A DNA stretch of 64,000 nt from Gemmatimonadaceae bacterium (GTDB lineage: Bacteria > Gemmatimonadota > Gemmatimonadetes > Gemmatimonadales > Gemmatimonadaceae), in the NCBI GenBank assembly GCA_030647905.1, contig JAUSJA010000026.1, positions 62,001 through 126,000 on the forward strand, read 5' to 3'. The notes below the pieces were generated by a model. It did no database searches and was not told where the DNA came from. It was given only the letters and a program-made list of their open reading frames with translations. The position numbers were made by a program, and so were the translations under genes. Positions 7,101-16,085 of this stretch are shown piece by piece. The first letter of the stretch is position 1. The number at the start of each line of letters is the position of its first letter.

Positions 7101-7742
7101 GGATACTTCCCCGCGCAGTCGCAGGGCAACGACGTGATCATCTACGATCCCGCCGCCTACTCGAGCGACGGCGGATCACTCCGGGAGATCGCGCGCTTCC
7201 ACTTCCCGAGAATGGTGGGCAGAGAGCGCCTTTGCCTCGCCGACTACATCCGCTCGGTCGAATCAGGCGACGTGGATGTCATTCCCCTTCAGATCGTCAC
7301 GGTAGGCAAGGAAGCGACGCTGCACTTCGAGAAACTCCAGGGCAACCACGAGTACACTGAAGCGTTCTACTCGCACGGCCTCTCGGTCGAAACGGCCGAA
7401 GCTACCGCGGAATGGCTGCACCGCCGCATCAAGAGCGAGCTCGGCATCGAAGGCGCACACAAGTTCAGCGAGGGCGAAGCTGCGCGAGGCGGCAAGCGCT
7501 ACTCGTGGGGCTACGGCGCATGCCCGGACCTCGACGATCACGCCACTGTCTTCAAGCTCCTTCCCGCCAAGGAGGCGTTGGGCATGGATCTCACTGAGTC
7601 GTTCCAGCTTCTTCCCGAGCAGAGCACGGCTGCGATCATCATTCATCACCCTGAAGCCAAATATTACGCTGTAAGGGGGAACGCTGGTGAGCCCGGTAAG
7701 ACCGGTGAGATCTCGCTCGCCGAGGCGGGGACGGCGACGTGA
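4119..7742 (+). CDS. metH: Cobalamin-dependent methionine synthase
   Basis: A full-length 1207-residue MetH, which moves the methyl group of 5-methyltetrahydrofolate to homocysteine through cobalamin. Domains in order: homocysteine-binding barrel (about 10-320) with zinc cysteines in GLNCSTG (C235) and GGCCGTTP (about 300); pterin barrel starting at LLVGERVN (about 363-630); cap and B12 domain with the cobalamin-ligand motif DVHDIGK (about 755); and the AdoMet reactivation domain (about 920-1200) with RPEAVYGYFPA and YSWGYGACPD. It is preceded by a SAM-II riboswitch and overlaps the next gene by four bases (GTGA). The linker between pterin and cap domains carries a short repeat at DNA level (6034-6067). 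Confidence 0.97.
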   Translation: MTARPTDSPYLKLLENRVLIYDGAMGTSIQRFNLTPEDFGGKSLEGCNDNLVLTRPDVIQAIHESFLAVGCDVVETCTFQSTPRRLEEWGLGDKVREINIAAATIARAAADNYSTPEKPRFVAASMGPTGMLPSSSDPALGNITFEELSRNFHDQAQYLIEGGVDLLLIETSQDILEVKAAVAGIEQLFAELGRRIPIQAQVTLDVSGRMLLGTDIASAMTTLESLGVDVIGLNCSTGPEHMREPLRYLSENATLPLSVIPNAGLPINTGVGEAVYPLEPAPMAEALAEFVKDFGVRIVGGCCGTTPAHLDAVVKAVHAVESAATAGPQAEVGRNGKRTGHHHVPRVSSAMRAITLHQDPPPLLVGERVNSQGSRKVKRLLLADDYEGILEVARDQVDSGAHVLDVCVALTERADEAEQMSKVVKLLSMSVETPLVIDSTEADVVEAALEHIPGRGIVNSINMENGRKRIEAIVPLVKKHGAAVIALTIDEVGMAKTRERKLEVAKAIYHIVVDEYGLAPEDIIYDCLTFTLATGDAEWIDSAHETIEGIRLIKRELPGVSTILGVSNVSFGLTVEARSVLNSVFLHHCVTAGLDAAIVNPAHITPYAEISEEQRVLANDLVFNTRADALQHFIEYFGEHRGTDGTDVTEKADPTAGMTAEERIHWMVLHRKKDGIEEQLDAAGVRENPVRVLNEVLLPAMKEVGDKFGAGELILPFVLQSAEVMKKAVKHLEQFLEKAEGYTKGKVVLATVYGDVHDIGKSLVNTILSNNGYTVYDLGKQVPVNTILEKAIEVEADAIGLSALLVSTSKQMPLCVKELDKRGMKIPVMIGGAAINRRFGRRAMFVEDERDYAPGVFYCKDAFEGLETMDKLQDPERRDKFVAKNLDDAKNDVFLHTSVGKDIAAGDDAGVRSDVAANNPVPAPPFWGTRVLRDIPVDEVYDLLDLDELYRLQWGARGSGPQYDATVKNEFEPVLARLKKDAAEKGWVRPEAVYGYFPAQSQGNDVIIYDPAAYSSDGGSLREIARFHFPRMVGRERLCLADYIRSVESGDVDVIPLQIVTVGKEATLHFEKLQGNHEYTEAFYSHGLSVETAEATAEWLHRRIKSELGIEGAHKFSEGEAARGGKRYSWGYGACPDLDDHATVFKLLPAKEALGMDLTESFQLLPEQSTAAIIIHHPEAKYYAVRGNAGEPGKTGEISLAEAGTAT
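6034..6067 (+). repeat. In-frame short direct-repeat cluster in metH
   Basis: Several near copies of GGCACAGA/GGCACGGA follow ACACAGAGGC within the coding sequence, encoding a hydrophilic linker (HRGTDGTDVTEK) between two domains. The 10-mer ACACAGAGGC recurs at 8647-8656 in the next gene. Confidence 0.55.
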
Positions 7743-9631
7743 GCGACCGCCAGGAGCTGCTTCAACGGCTGCTCGATCCGGAGCAGGTCGTCGTCTTCGA
7801 CGGCGCGATGGGGACGATGCTCTATTCCAAGGGCGTCTTCATCAACCAGTGCTACGACGAGCTTAACCTCCGCGCGCCCGAGCTCGTGCGCGAAGTACAC
7901 CGCGCATACGTGAAAGCCGGTGCCGAAGTCATCGAGACGAATACCTTCGGCGCAAGCCGTACCAAGCTCACGGGTTACGGACTCGAGACGCAGGTGCACG
8001 CGATCAACAAGGCGGCAGCGACGATCGCCCGCGAAGAAGCCGGCGAAAACGTCCTCGTCGCCGGCGCCATCGGCCCGCTCGGAGTCCGTCTCGAGCCGTA
8101 CGGCCCGACGTCGCATGAGGAAGCGCGCGCCATATTCGCCGAGCAGATGCGGGGACTGAAGGACGGCGGCGCGGATCTCTTCATCCTCGAGACGTTCGCC
8201 GATCTCACCGAGATCGAGGAGGGTATTCTCGCCGCACGTGACGTTGATCCGAACATGCCCGTCATCGCCCAGATGACAATCGGCACGGACTGCCTCACGC
8301 CCTACGGCGCATCGGCCGAGGACATCGCGAAGTCGCTCGATGCATTCGGCGCGGACATCATCGGCCTGAACTGCTCGGTCGGGCCGCAGATCATTCTCGA
8401 CGCGATCGAGAAGATGGCGAGAGTCACACGCAAGAAGCTGAGCGCGCAACCCAACGCTGGAATGCCGCGCGAGGTCCAGGGCCGCAGCATGTACATGGCG
8501 AGCCCGGAGTACATGGCGACCTATGCGGCGCATCTGGTCCGAGCCGGAGCGAAGGTCGTCGGCGGATGCTGTGGCACGACGCCCGAGCACATCGCCGCGA
8601 TGGTCGAGGGAATCCGTCCGCTGTCCCCGAGGCATCCGCGGGTAATACACAGAGGCCGCAGAGCAAGTGCAGAGACCGCAGAGATTCCACACGACAAGCC
8701 GGTCGAGCCAATCCCGTTCGGCGAGAGATCGAAGTTCGCGGGCAAGATCGCACGCGGAAAGTTCGTCACGTCGGTCGAGATCGTCCCGCCGCGCGGTGTG
8801 GATGCGTCGAAGATGCTGCGCGATACAAAGGCGCTCAAGGACGCAGGCGTTGATGCCGTCAACGTTCCCGACGGCCCGAGAGCACAAAGCCGCATGGGCG
8901 CGCTGCTCACCAGTCTTCTCATCGAGCAGCGGGTCGGCATCGAGGCGGTCACGCACTACTGCTGCCGCGACCGCAATCTCCTCGGCATGCTCTCCGACCT
9001 GCTCGGCGCATCGGCGATCGGGCTGCGCAACCTGCTCATCATCACCGGCGACCCGCCGAAGATGGGCCCGTATCCCAACGCCACCGCGGTGTTCGACATT
9101 GATGCCATCGGCCTCACCAATCTCGTCAACAACCTGAACCACGGCCTCGATCCCGGCGGCAATGCCATCGGCGCACCGACGTGCTTCGCGATCGGAGTCG
9201 GCGTGAACCCCGGAGCGATTGACATCGAGCACGAGCTGAAGCGTTTCACCTGGAAAGTCGAAGCAGGCGCCGAGTACGCCATCACCCAGCCGGTGTTCGA
9301 CGTCGAGCAGCTCGAGAGCTTCCTCGCGAAGCTCGACGGCAATCGCATTCCCATCATCGCGGGCATCTGGCCGCTCGTCTCGCATCGCAACGCCGAATTC
9401 CTCGCCAACGAGGTGCCCGGGGTCACGGTGCCGGCTCACATCATCGAGCGGATGCGGAAGGCGAACGAGAAGTCGAAGGAGCACGGCGTGCAGGAAGGCA
9501 TCGCGATTGCGCGCGAGATGCTCGATCGCGTGCGGCCCTCAGTGCAGGGTGTGCAGGTCTCTGCGCCGTTCGGTAAGGTCGAGCTGGCGCTCGAGGTGTT
9601 CAGGGAAACGCTGGCGGCGACAGGCACATGA
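7739..9631 (+). CDS. Bifunctional homocysteine S-methyltransferase / methylenetetrahydrofolate reductase
   Basis: Residues about 10-300 form a homocysteine S-methyltransferase barrel with DGAMGTML at the start and zinc cysteines in GLNCSVG (about 210) and GGCCGTTP (about 277). Residues about 335-625 are a MetF-type 5,10-methylenetetrahydrofolate reductase, shown by [32 protein letters not shown] and [10 protein letters not shown]. The FAD enzyme makes the methyl-folate that MetH consumes, so the two genes supply and use one-carbon units. It starts at GTG inside the metH stop, so translation is coupled, and it shares the SAM-II-controlled leader. The two halves are joined by a linker that contains a second repeat cluster. 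Confidence 0.93.
   Translation: MSDRQELLQRLLDPEQVVVFDGAMGTMLYSKGVFINQCYDELNLRAPELVREVHRAYVKAGAEVIETNTFGASRTKLTGYGLETQVHAINKAAATIAREEAGENVLVAGAIGPLGVRLEPYGPTSHEEARAIFAEQMRGLKDGGADLFILETFADLTEIEEGILAARDVDPNMPVIAQMTIGTDCLTPYGASAEDIAKSLDAFGADIIGLNCSVGPQIILDAIEKMARVTRKKLSAQPNAGMPREVQGRSMYMASPEYMATYAAHLVRAGAKVVGGCCGTTPEHIAAMVEGIRPLSPRHPRVIHRGRRASAETAEIPHDKPVEPIPFGERSKFAGKIARGKFVTSVEIVPPRGVDASKMLRDTKALKDAGVDAVNVPDGPRAQSRMGALLTSLLIEQRVGIEAVTHYCCRDRNLLGMLSDLLGASAIGLRNLLIITGDPPKMGPYPNATAVFDIDAIGLTNLVNNLNHGLDPGGNAIGAPTCFAIGVGVNPGAIDIEHELKRFTWKVEAGAEYAITQPVFDVEQLESFLAKLDGNRIPIIAGIWPLVSHRNAEFLANEVPGVTVPAHIIERMRKANEKSKEHGVQEGIAIAREMLDRVRPSVQGVQVSAPFGKVELALEVFRETLAATGT
8647..8683 (+). repeat. In-frame short direct-repeat cluster in the fusion gene
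   Basis: ACACAGAGGC is followed by copies of ACCGCAGAG/GCCGCAGAG. It encodes part of the interdomain linker ([12 protein letters not shown]) and starts with the same 10-mer as the repeat inside metH. Confidence 0.55.
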
Positions 9632-11498
9632 AAACAGGTTCATCGCGGAATTCTTATCCCGCGACCACCTCCCCCGCCGCGGCTCCAGGCGGTAGAATTG
9701 CCAATCCCATCGCTAACGGGCATCAGGAATTGCTTGAACAGCTAGAGAAGGCCCTTTCCGGGAAATACCAGGTCGAGCGCGAGCTCGGTCGTGGCGGCAT
9801 GGCGACGGTCTACCTCGCCCACGACCTCAAGCACGACCGCGAGGTCGCGCTCAAGGTCCTGCATCCCGAGCTCTCCTCCTCGACGAAGCGCTCTACCTCG
9901 CTCGCGGAATCGCCGGAGCGCTTGACTACGCGCATCGCCAGCGGGTGGTCCATCGCGACATCAAGCCCGAGAACATCATGCTTCACGAAGGTGAAGCGAT
10001 GGTGATGGATTTCGGGATCGCCAAGGCGGTCAGCGTGGCCAGCGGCGACACGCTGACTCAAATGGGCATGATGGTCGGCACGCCCGCGTACGTGAGTCCG
10101 GAACAGGCCGCCGGTGAGGCCGAGATAGATGGACGGAGCGATCAGTACAGTCTGGCGTGCATGCTCTTTGAGATTCTCACGGGCACGAAGGCGTTCGAGG
10201 GATCGTCCACACAGGCTGTGTTGAGCAAGCGATTCACCGACCCTGTGCCATCTCTCAAGAAAGCCGACCTGACTGTTCCCGACGAGATAGACGAAGCGGT
10301 TACGCGCGCCCTCTCGAAAGAGCCTCGCGAGCGGTTCAACACCTCCGGCGAATTCGCCTTCAAGGGAACTACCGAAGACATCCGCCAGGTCGGAAAGAAG
10401 CTGGATGTCGCCACGGTTCTCGAGGGAAGCGTCCGCAAGGCGGGGATGAAGCTGCGCATCAACGCGCAGCTCGTGAACGTCGCCGACGGATACCAGCTCT
10501 GGTCGCAGCGATACGACCGCGACATGGAGGACGTGTTCGCGATCCAGGACGAGATCGCGCAGAACATCGTCAAGGCACTGCGGGTGATACTCAGCGAGGA
10601 CGAGAAGCGCGCGATCGAGAAGGTGCCCACGGCCAACGTCGAGGCGTACGAGTGCTATTTGCGAGGCCGCCAGTTCTTCCACCAGTTCCAGAAGTCCGCG
10701 CTCGAATTTGCCCGGCAGATGTTCACGCGCGCGATCGAGATTGATCCGACGTACGCGCTGGCATACGCCGGACTCGCTGACTCCTGCTCGCTTCTCTACA
10801 CGAACTTCGACGCGTCCGAGACGAACCTTCGCAACGCCGACACGGCGAGCCGCCGCGCGCTCGAGCTCGGGCCCGAGCTGGCCGAGGCTCACGTCGCGCG
10901 CGGTCACGCGGTTTCGCTGAGCGGAAACCAGGCGGAAGCGGAGGCGGAGTTCGAGACCGCGATGCGTCTCAACCCGCAGCTCTTCGACGCCGCGTACATG
11001 TTCGGTCGCGCGCTGCTCGCGCAGGGGCAGCTCGAGCGGGCGGCGGAAATGTTCGACCGCGCGGGAGAGCTTCGTCCCGAGGATTACGTCGTTCCCGGTC
11101 TGCTCGGCGGAGCATATGCGGGACTGGGCCGCACGGCCGATGCCCAGCGCGCGTTCAGGCGTCAGCTCGACGCGGCGAGCAAGCGCCTTCAGCTCAATCC
11201 TGACGACCCGAGAGCCCTCTACATGGGCGGAGTTGCCCTTGCCCGATTGGGCGAGGGAGCGCGCGCCAGGGATTGGGCCAGCCAGGCCCTCGCCATCAAC
11301 TCGAACGACGCGACTGTTCTGTACAATGTCGCGTGCATCTTTTCACTCAGCGGTGAGATCGAGGAAGCGATCTCCATGCTCGAGCGCTCTGTCGGCGCGG
11401 GGTTCGGACACTGGAGCTGGATTGAGAACGACTCCGATTTCGAGCCGCTTCACAGCCATCCCCGCTACCAGGCGCTGCTCGCCCGCAAGGACCGGTAG
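9628..11498 (+). pseudogene. Decayed Ser/Thr protein kinase with TolB-like/TPR C-terminus
   Basis: The gene begins in frame with a kinase N-lobe: [11 protein letters not shown] and [10 protein letters not shown]. The frame then breaks: [19 protein letters not shown] and [10 protein letters not shown] continue in another frame, with about 60 residues (C-helix and hinge) missing at the join near 9875. The C-lobe has [11 protein letters not shown] and a SPEQ activation segment. At NTSGEFAFKG (near 10360) the lobe passes directly into the FKG...VATVLEGSVRKAG module of TolB/cyclase-associated proteins, with no transmembrane segment and no start of that module, then into TPR repeats (about residues 190-480 of the second frame). 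The second frame is open from ATG 9945 to 11498 and could give a 517-residue product without an N-lobe. It follows the preceding gene with an ATGA overlap. Confidence 0.72.
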
Positions 11499-11537
11499 CC
11501 GCTCACACGGGCTGAACAACATCAACGCAATCCTGAA

Positions 11538-12704
11538 ATGACGACACAAGCCGAAGTGCGCCCCGCACTCACCATCCTCTCCGAAGAAGAGGAGATGTTC
11601 CGCGACGCCGTCGCGGCTTTCGTGGAAGCAGAAGTTCGCCCCCGCGTGATGGACATGGAGCGGGCGGCAAAAATAGACCCCGATCTCATCCCCAAGTACT
11701 TCGAGCTCGGCCTCATGGGCATCGAAGTGCCCGAGCAGTACGGCGGCGCCGACGGCTCGCTCTTCATGGTCACCCTCGCAGTCGAAGAGATCAGCAAGGT
11801 GGACGCTTCCTCCGCCATCCTTTGCGACGTCCAGAACACGCTCGTCAACTATCCAATCAGCCGCTACGGCTCGGATACGCTGAAGTCGAAGTACCTGCCG
11901 CGCCTCACATCGGACACGGTTGGAGCGTATGCGCTCTCCGAATCCGGCTCCGGCTCCGATGCTTTCGGACTCGCCGCGCGCGCGGAGAAGAAAGGCGACA
12001 AGTGGATCCTCAACGGCGAGAAGCTGTGGATCACCAACGGCCACGAAGCCGGGATCTTCGTCATCTTCGCCAACGCGAATCCGTCGGCCGGCTACAAGGG
12101 AATCACGGCGTTCATCGTCGAGCGCGATTCCCCCGGATTCTCCGTCGGCAAGAAGGAGGACAAGCTCGGCATCCGCGCCTCCAGCACGGTCGAGCTGCTG
12201 CTCGACAACTGCGAAGTTCCGGAGGAGAACGTGCTCGGGCCGGTCGGTCAGGGATACAAGATCGCAATCGAAACGCTCAACGAAGGCCGCATCGGCATCG
12301 GCGCGCAGATGATCGGCGTCGCACAGGGCGCACTCAAGGCCGCGGTGCAGTATCTCAACGAGCGCAAACAGTTCGGCAAGTCGCTCAGCGAGTTCCAGGG
12401 CATCCAGTTCCAGGTCGCGCAGGCCGCGACGGATCTCGAAGCCGCGCGGCTCATGGTGTACAACGCGTCGCGCCTCAAGGACGCGGGACGCGACATCGCC
12501 CGCGAAGGCGCGATGGCGAAGCTCTTCAGCTCGCAGGTCTGCGAGCGCGTAACGTCACTGTGCGTCGAGCTGTTCGGCGGGTACGGGTATACGAAGGACT
12601 ACCCGGCCGAGAAGTTCTATCGCGACGCCAAGATCGGCGCGATCTATGAAGGAACCTCCAACATGCAGCTCCAGACGATCGCCAAAGCGGTCCTGAAAGG
12701 ATGA
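11538..12704 (+). CDS. Acyl-CoA dehydrogenase
   Basis: A 388-residue flavoprotein of the short/branched-chain acyl-CoA dehydrogenase type. It has the FAD signature YALSESGSGSDAFGL, KLWITNG, and near the C-terminus GGYGYTKDYPAEKFYRDAKI followed by YEGTSNMQL, where the glutamate is the catalytic base in this class. Length and motif order are standard. It would introduce the first double bond in fatty acid or branched-chain amino acid breakdown and pass electrons to electron-transfer flavoprotein; the exact substrate cannot be read from the sequence. It overlaps the following aminopeptidase gene as ATGA, an unusual operon partner. Confidence 0.93.
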   Translation: MTTQAEVRPALTILSEEEEMFRDAVAAFVEAEVRPRVMDMERAAKIDPDLIPKYFELGLMGIEVPEQYGGADGSLFMVTLAVEEISKVDASSAILCDVQNTLVNYPISRYGSDTLKSKYLPRLTSDTVGAYALSESGSGSDAFGLAARAEKKGDKWILNGEKLWITNGHEAGIFVIFANANPSAGYKGITAFIVERDSPGFSVGKKEDKLGIRASSTVELLLDNCEVPEENVLGPVGQGYKIAIETLNEGRIGIGAQMIGVAQGALKAAVQYLNERKQFGKSLSEFQGIQFQVAQAATDLEAARLMVYNASRLKDAGRDIAREGAMAKLFSSQVCERVTSLCVELFGGYGYTKDYPAEKFYRDAKIGAIYEGTSNMQLQTIAKAVLKG

Positions 12705-14218
12705 CGATGACAAGTATCACCCGACGTTGTTTCCAGATTCTCGCAATTTTCTCCACGCTCTCTGCGATTGGAACACTGGCTGGGGCGCAGATCGCCACCT
12801 CCGAGTACGCAACCCGCCGCGCCGCACTGGCAGAGCGGCTCCAGAATGGAATCCTCGTCGCACTCGGCTCCCCCGAGCCCGAAGAGGATTACATCTCGTT
12901 CAACCAGAATTCGCCGTTCAGATATCTGACCGGGTTCAACGAGCCGGAAGGCGCGCTGGTGATGGTGATCCGCAACGGCGCGATCGTTGGCACGCCGATG
13001 CTGTTCGTCCAGCCGAGCGATCCCGCGCGCGAGGTCTGGACCGGCCACCGCCTCGGCCTCGATGGCGTGAAGACGATGCTCGGCTTCGACGGCCGCCCGT
13101 TCGTATCGCTCGGCGCCGTTGTGGATACGCTGCTCTCACGAGACACGACCGCCGTTCTCCGCACAGTCGGCGCCTTCAACCCGGCGGGTCCGATCATGAC
13201 GCGCGACGACCAGATCGTCGGCACCCTGATCAGGAATCACGTCGGGACGAAGGTCGATTCCGCCAACGCCGATGTGAGAGCCCTCCGCCGCGTGAAGTCA
13301 GCGGCCGAGCAGGACTTCATTCGCCGAGCGGTCAACGTCACAGTCGGGGCGCAGCGCGACGCCATGCGGCTCATCGAGCCGGGGGTGAACGAGTTCGAGG
13401 TGCAGGCGCTGATCGAGTACGACTTCCGTCGAAATGGCGCGGATCGCCCATCGTTCTCGACGATCGTGGGATCGGGACCGAATTCGACGACCCTGCACTA
13501 CAACGCCGACGACCGCTTCATCGAGAAGGACGACATCATCGTCATGGATATCGGAGCGTCTTACCGCGGCTACGCGGCCGACGTTACGCGATCGGTCCCG
13601 GCGAGCGGAACTTTCTCTCCCGTTCAGCGCGACATCTATACCGCCGTCCGGGCAGCGCAGGCATCCGGGGAGCGCGCGGCGATAGTCAACGGGCCAGGAC
13701 ACGCAATGACCGACTCGGCCGTTGCGTCACTCGGCGCATCGCTTACGCGGCTCGGTCTCATCGAAGCCCCCAGCGCGACGTATGACTGCGACGTTTCGGC
13801 GAGCCGTCAGTGCGCGCAACGCTTGCTCTACTACATGCACGGCCTCGGACACGGGATCGGACTCGACGTCCACGATCCCGGCTCGGCGCCGAACAACGGC
13901 ACGCTCGTTCCGGGCACCGCATTCACCATCGAGCCGGGCATCTATGTGCGCGGCAATCTGCTCGACATCATCCCCAACACGCCGAAGAATCAGGCGATGA
14001 TCGCGAAGATCCGCCCCGCCGTGCAGAAGTACGCCAATATCGGCGTGCGCATCGAGGACGACTACATGGTCACGCCGGCAGGCGTCGAGTGGATCTCGCG
14101 CGCGCCGCGGGAAATGGCCGAGATCGAGGCGATCATGAAGGAGAAGTGGAGCGGCCCCGCGCCGCGCGACGCCGCTACTGTTGAAGCGTACCGGTCAACA
14201 GGCCGTCGCGTACCCTGA
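12701..14218 (+). CDS. Exported Xaa-Pro aminopeptidase (M24)
   Basis: The protein starts with a basic N-region and a hydrophobic stretch ending GTLAGAQ, a likely Sec signal peptide cut near residue 30. It then has an aminopeptidase P N-terminal domain (FNQNSPFRYLTGF, about 65-80) and a pita-bread M24 catalytic domain. Metal ligands appear in IVMDIGASYRGYAADVTRS, HGLGHGIGLDVHDPG, AFTIEPGIYV and GVRIEDDYMVT. It should remove N-terminal residues before proline in the periplasm, in keeping with the other peptidase genes nearby. Two ATG codons (12701 and 12707) are possible starts; the first overlaps the acyl-CoA dehydrogenase stop. Its last 44 bases overlap the end of the convergent M61 gene. Confidence 0.93.
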   Translation: MTMTSITRRCFQILAIFSTLSAIGTLAGAQIATSEYATRRAALAERLQNGILVALGSPEPEEDYISFNQNSPFRYLTGFNEPEGALVMVIRNGAIVGTPMLFVQPSDPAREVWTGHRLGLDGVKTMLGFDGRPFVSLGAVVDTLLSRDTTAVLRTVGAFNPAGPIMTRDDQIVGTLIRNHVGTKVDSANADVRALRRVKSAAEQDFIRRAVNVTVGAQRDAMRLIEPGVNEFEVQALIEYDFRRNGADRPSFSTIVGSGPNSTTLHYNADDRFIEKDDIIVMDIGASYRGYAADVTRSVPASGTFSPVQRDIYTAVRAAQASGERAAIVNGPGHAMTDSAVASLGASLTRLGLIEAPSATYDCDVSASRQCAQRLLYYMHGLGHGIGLDVHDPGSAPNNGTLVPGTAFTIEPGIYVRGNLLDIIPNTPKNQAMIAKIRPAVQKYANIGVRIEDDYMVTPAGVEWISRAPREMAEIEAIMKEKWSGPAPRDAATVEAYRSTGRRVP

Positions 14219-16001
14219 TCGCTTTCGGCGTCGCGTTCGTCATCTCGACGAGCCGCCGCGCCTCGATAGTTCTGAACTTCGCCGGGGCATTCAGCGTGAG
14301 ACGCTGGGTGCCCCGCATTATTTCCACCGGAATCATCTCGCCGGGTGGTGTTGCCGCGTACTTCGCGTTGAACTTGTCCTGGAACGCGGGGTCGGAAACG
14401 TCCAGACCACCGATCGTCAGCAGGTAATCGCCGAGCTTCGCTCCAGCAACGTTGCCCGACCCGCCGATGACGACCTGCATCACCCGCAGCCCCTGGTCGT
14501 CGCCTGACACCGCAAGACCGAGCGAAGGAAGCACGGACCGCTCGACCATCAGACGCAGGCCGGCGAGCGGAAGCACGCTGTCATACGGAAAGGGCTCGCG
14601 GCCGTTTACATACCTTTTCTCGAATTCGGCGAAGGATTTTCCGCCTGCTGCCTTCGATACCGACGCCCACCACTCCGCGTTCGTGAATCCCTTCCCCCGC
14701 TTGTAAGTCGTCTCGTATAGCTCGCGCATGACCGTGTCGAGCGAGCGCTGGCTGTCGCTCGCGTCGCGGATCATGATGTCGAGCAGCAGCCCGGCGACGG
14801 ATCCCTTGTCGTAGTAGAGATCCTTCGTGCCGTTGACGGGACTGATCCACGCCGAGAGCGACGCATCCTCGAGAGCGGTAGGCACGCTCTCGGCGATGGT
14901 GTCCATCTTTCCTTTTGTCGTCGTATAGAACGCGCGCGGCGTGACTGTCTTGCCACGAACCTGCGTGAGATCAGCGTAATAGTCGGTGACCCCCTCGCTG
15001 ATCCAGAGGAGAGTCGTCGGCTGTTCCCTGTCGTACTGATACGGCACCATCTCCGCCGGCCTGAGCCGTTTCACGTTCCACGCGTGGAAAACCTCGTGAG
15101 CGTAGAGCGACGTGAGGAACGGATTGCCGAGCACCTCGCTGGAGACGATGTCGAAGTGCGAATTCTGATGCTCGATACCGGCGGCGCCGCCAAGGGAAAA
15201 ATCGGGATCGGCGACCTGCATGACCGTGTAGGTGTCCCACGGCACTTCGCCGAATATCATCGCCTGCCAGGGTATGATCCTTCCGAGCTGCTCGAATGCC
15301 CCGGCGCGTGCCCCGGCGCGTGCCGCGGCCGTGACGCTGCCGGTCGGATAACTCGCGAACCGCAGCGTCTTCCCCACCACGCGCGTGCTGTCCATGTCGA
15401 ACCTGCCCACGAAGAAGGGCATGTCCACGAGATCGTGATAATTCGACGCCGTGAACGTGTTTGGCGTCGCCGCCGGGGTCATGCCGGTGGCGACTCGCCA
15501 CGCGGTGTCGGTGTGCACCGTGACGGTCGCGGCGAAATCGGTTCCGCGCCCCTCGGGATAGAGAAAGAGATTCGTCCCGTTGAAGAACGCGAAGTTCGGC
15601 TTTGACCACGACATGGCATTGTCGAGAGAGTCGGCCCTGTACTGGAAGGCCACTCTTACGTCACCGCCCAGCGGCACGCTGATGCGCCACGTATCGGGGT
15701 CGGCCTTGTCCCAGTCGAGCGAATCACCGCCGGCCGTAGCGGTGAAGTAATTCACGAACCGCGCGTAGTTGCTGATCTCGTACGCGCCCGGCGTCCATGC
15801 CGGCAGCGACAGCAGAACGTCACCGCCTCCCGCAGCCGTGAACGTCATGGATACGTCTATGGTGCGCGACTGGGCGGTGGCGGAGTCGAACGTCACGTCA
15901 TAGCGAATGCGCGAGACAGGCGCCGAGCGCGGCGTCTGCGAACTCGCGGGGCCAGCAAGAAGCGCCGCGAGCGAGATAATCAGCAGTTGTTTCACATGCA
16001 T
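14175..16001 (-). CDS. Exported M61 family peptidase with C-terminal PDZ domain
   Basis: A 608-residue protein with a cleavable signal peptide (hydrophobic stretch ending GPASSQ). The N-terminal beta domain is followed by a thermolysin-like catalytic domain with the zinc site HEVFHAWN (about residue 300) and the third ligand glutamate in WISEGVTDYY. Residues about 490-580 form a PDZ-like domain (LGLAVSGDDQGLRVMQV...GDYLLTIGG), as expected of glycyl aminopeptidase-like M61 enzymes. It is probably a periplasmic aminopeptidase with preference for small residues. It is transcribed toward the M24 gene, overlapping it by 44 bases tail to tail, and is divergent from the M42 gene. Confidence 0.92.
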   Translation of the reverse strand: MHVKQLLIISLAALLAGPASSQTPRSAPVSRIRYDVTFDSATAQSRTIDVSMTFTAAGGGDVLLSLPAWTPGAYEISNYARFVNYFTATAGGDSLDWDKADPDTWRISVPLGGDVRVAFQYRADSLDNAMSWSKPNFAFFNGTNLFLYPEGRGTDFAATVTVHTDTAWRVATGMTPAATPNTFTASNYHDLVDMPFFVGRFDMDSTRVVGKTLRFASYPTGSVTAAARAGARAGAFEQLGRIIPWQAMIFGEVPWDTYTVMQVADPDFSLGGAAGIEHQNSHFDIVSSEVLGNPFLTSLYAHEVFHAWNVKRLRPAEMVPYQYDREQPTTLLWISEGVTDYYADLTQVRGKTVTPRAFYTTTKGKMDTIAESVPTALEDASLSAWISPVNGTKDLYYDKGSVAGLLLDIMIRDASDSQRSLDTVMRELYETTYKRGKGFTNAEWWASVSKAAGGKSFAEFEKRYVNGREPFPYDSVLPLAGLRLMVERSVLPSLGLAVSGDDQGLRVMQVVIGGSGNVAGAKLGDYLLTIGGLDVSDPAFQDKFNAKYAATPPGEMIPVEIMRGTQRLTLNAPAKFRTIEARRLVEMTNATPKAIRVRDGLLTGTLQQ

Positions 16002-16004
16002 ACG

Positions 16005-16034
16005 TTACAGCCATGCAATTAGGCGTGCTATATT
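16005..16034 (+). promoter_or_regulatory. Candidate promoter for the M42 peptidase gene
   Basis: TTACAG (16005-16010) and TATATT (16029-16034) are spaced by 18 bases, about 50 bases upstream of the ATG at 16086. The site lies within the short divergent region between the M61 and M42 genes. Confidence 0.45.
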
Positions 16035-16085
16035 CGCTGACCCGATAACAGAGCGCGGCGAAACCGCCGCCGGAGACAACCCAGC

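Noticed and set aside
7664-9484. 606-residue open frame antisense to the methyltransferase-MTHFR fusion
   Set aside because: It is a mirror frame of a GC-rich gene with no family signature.
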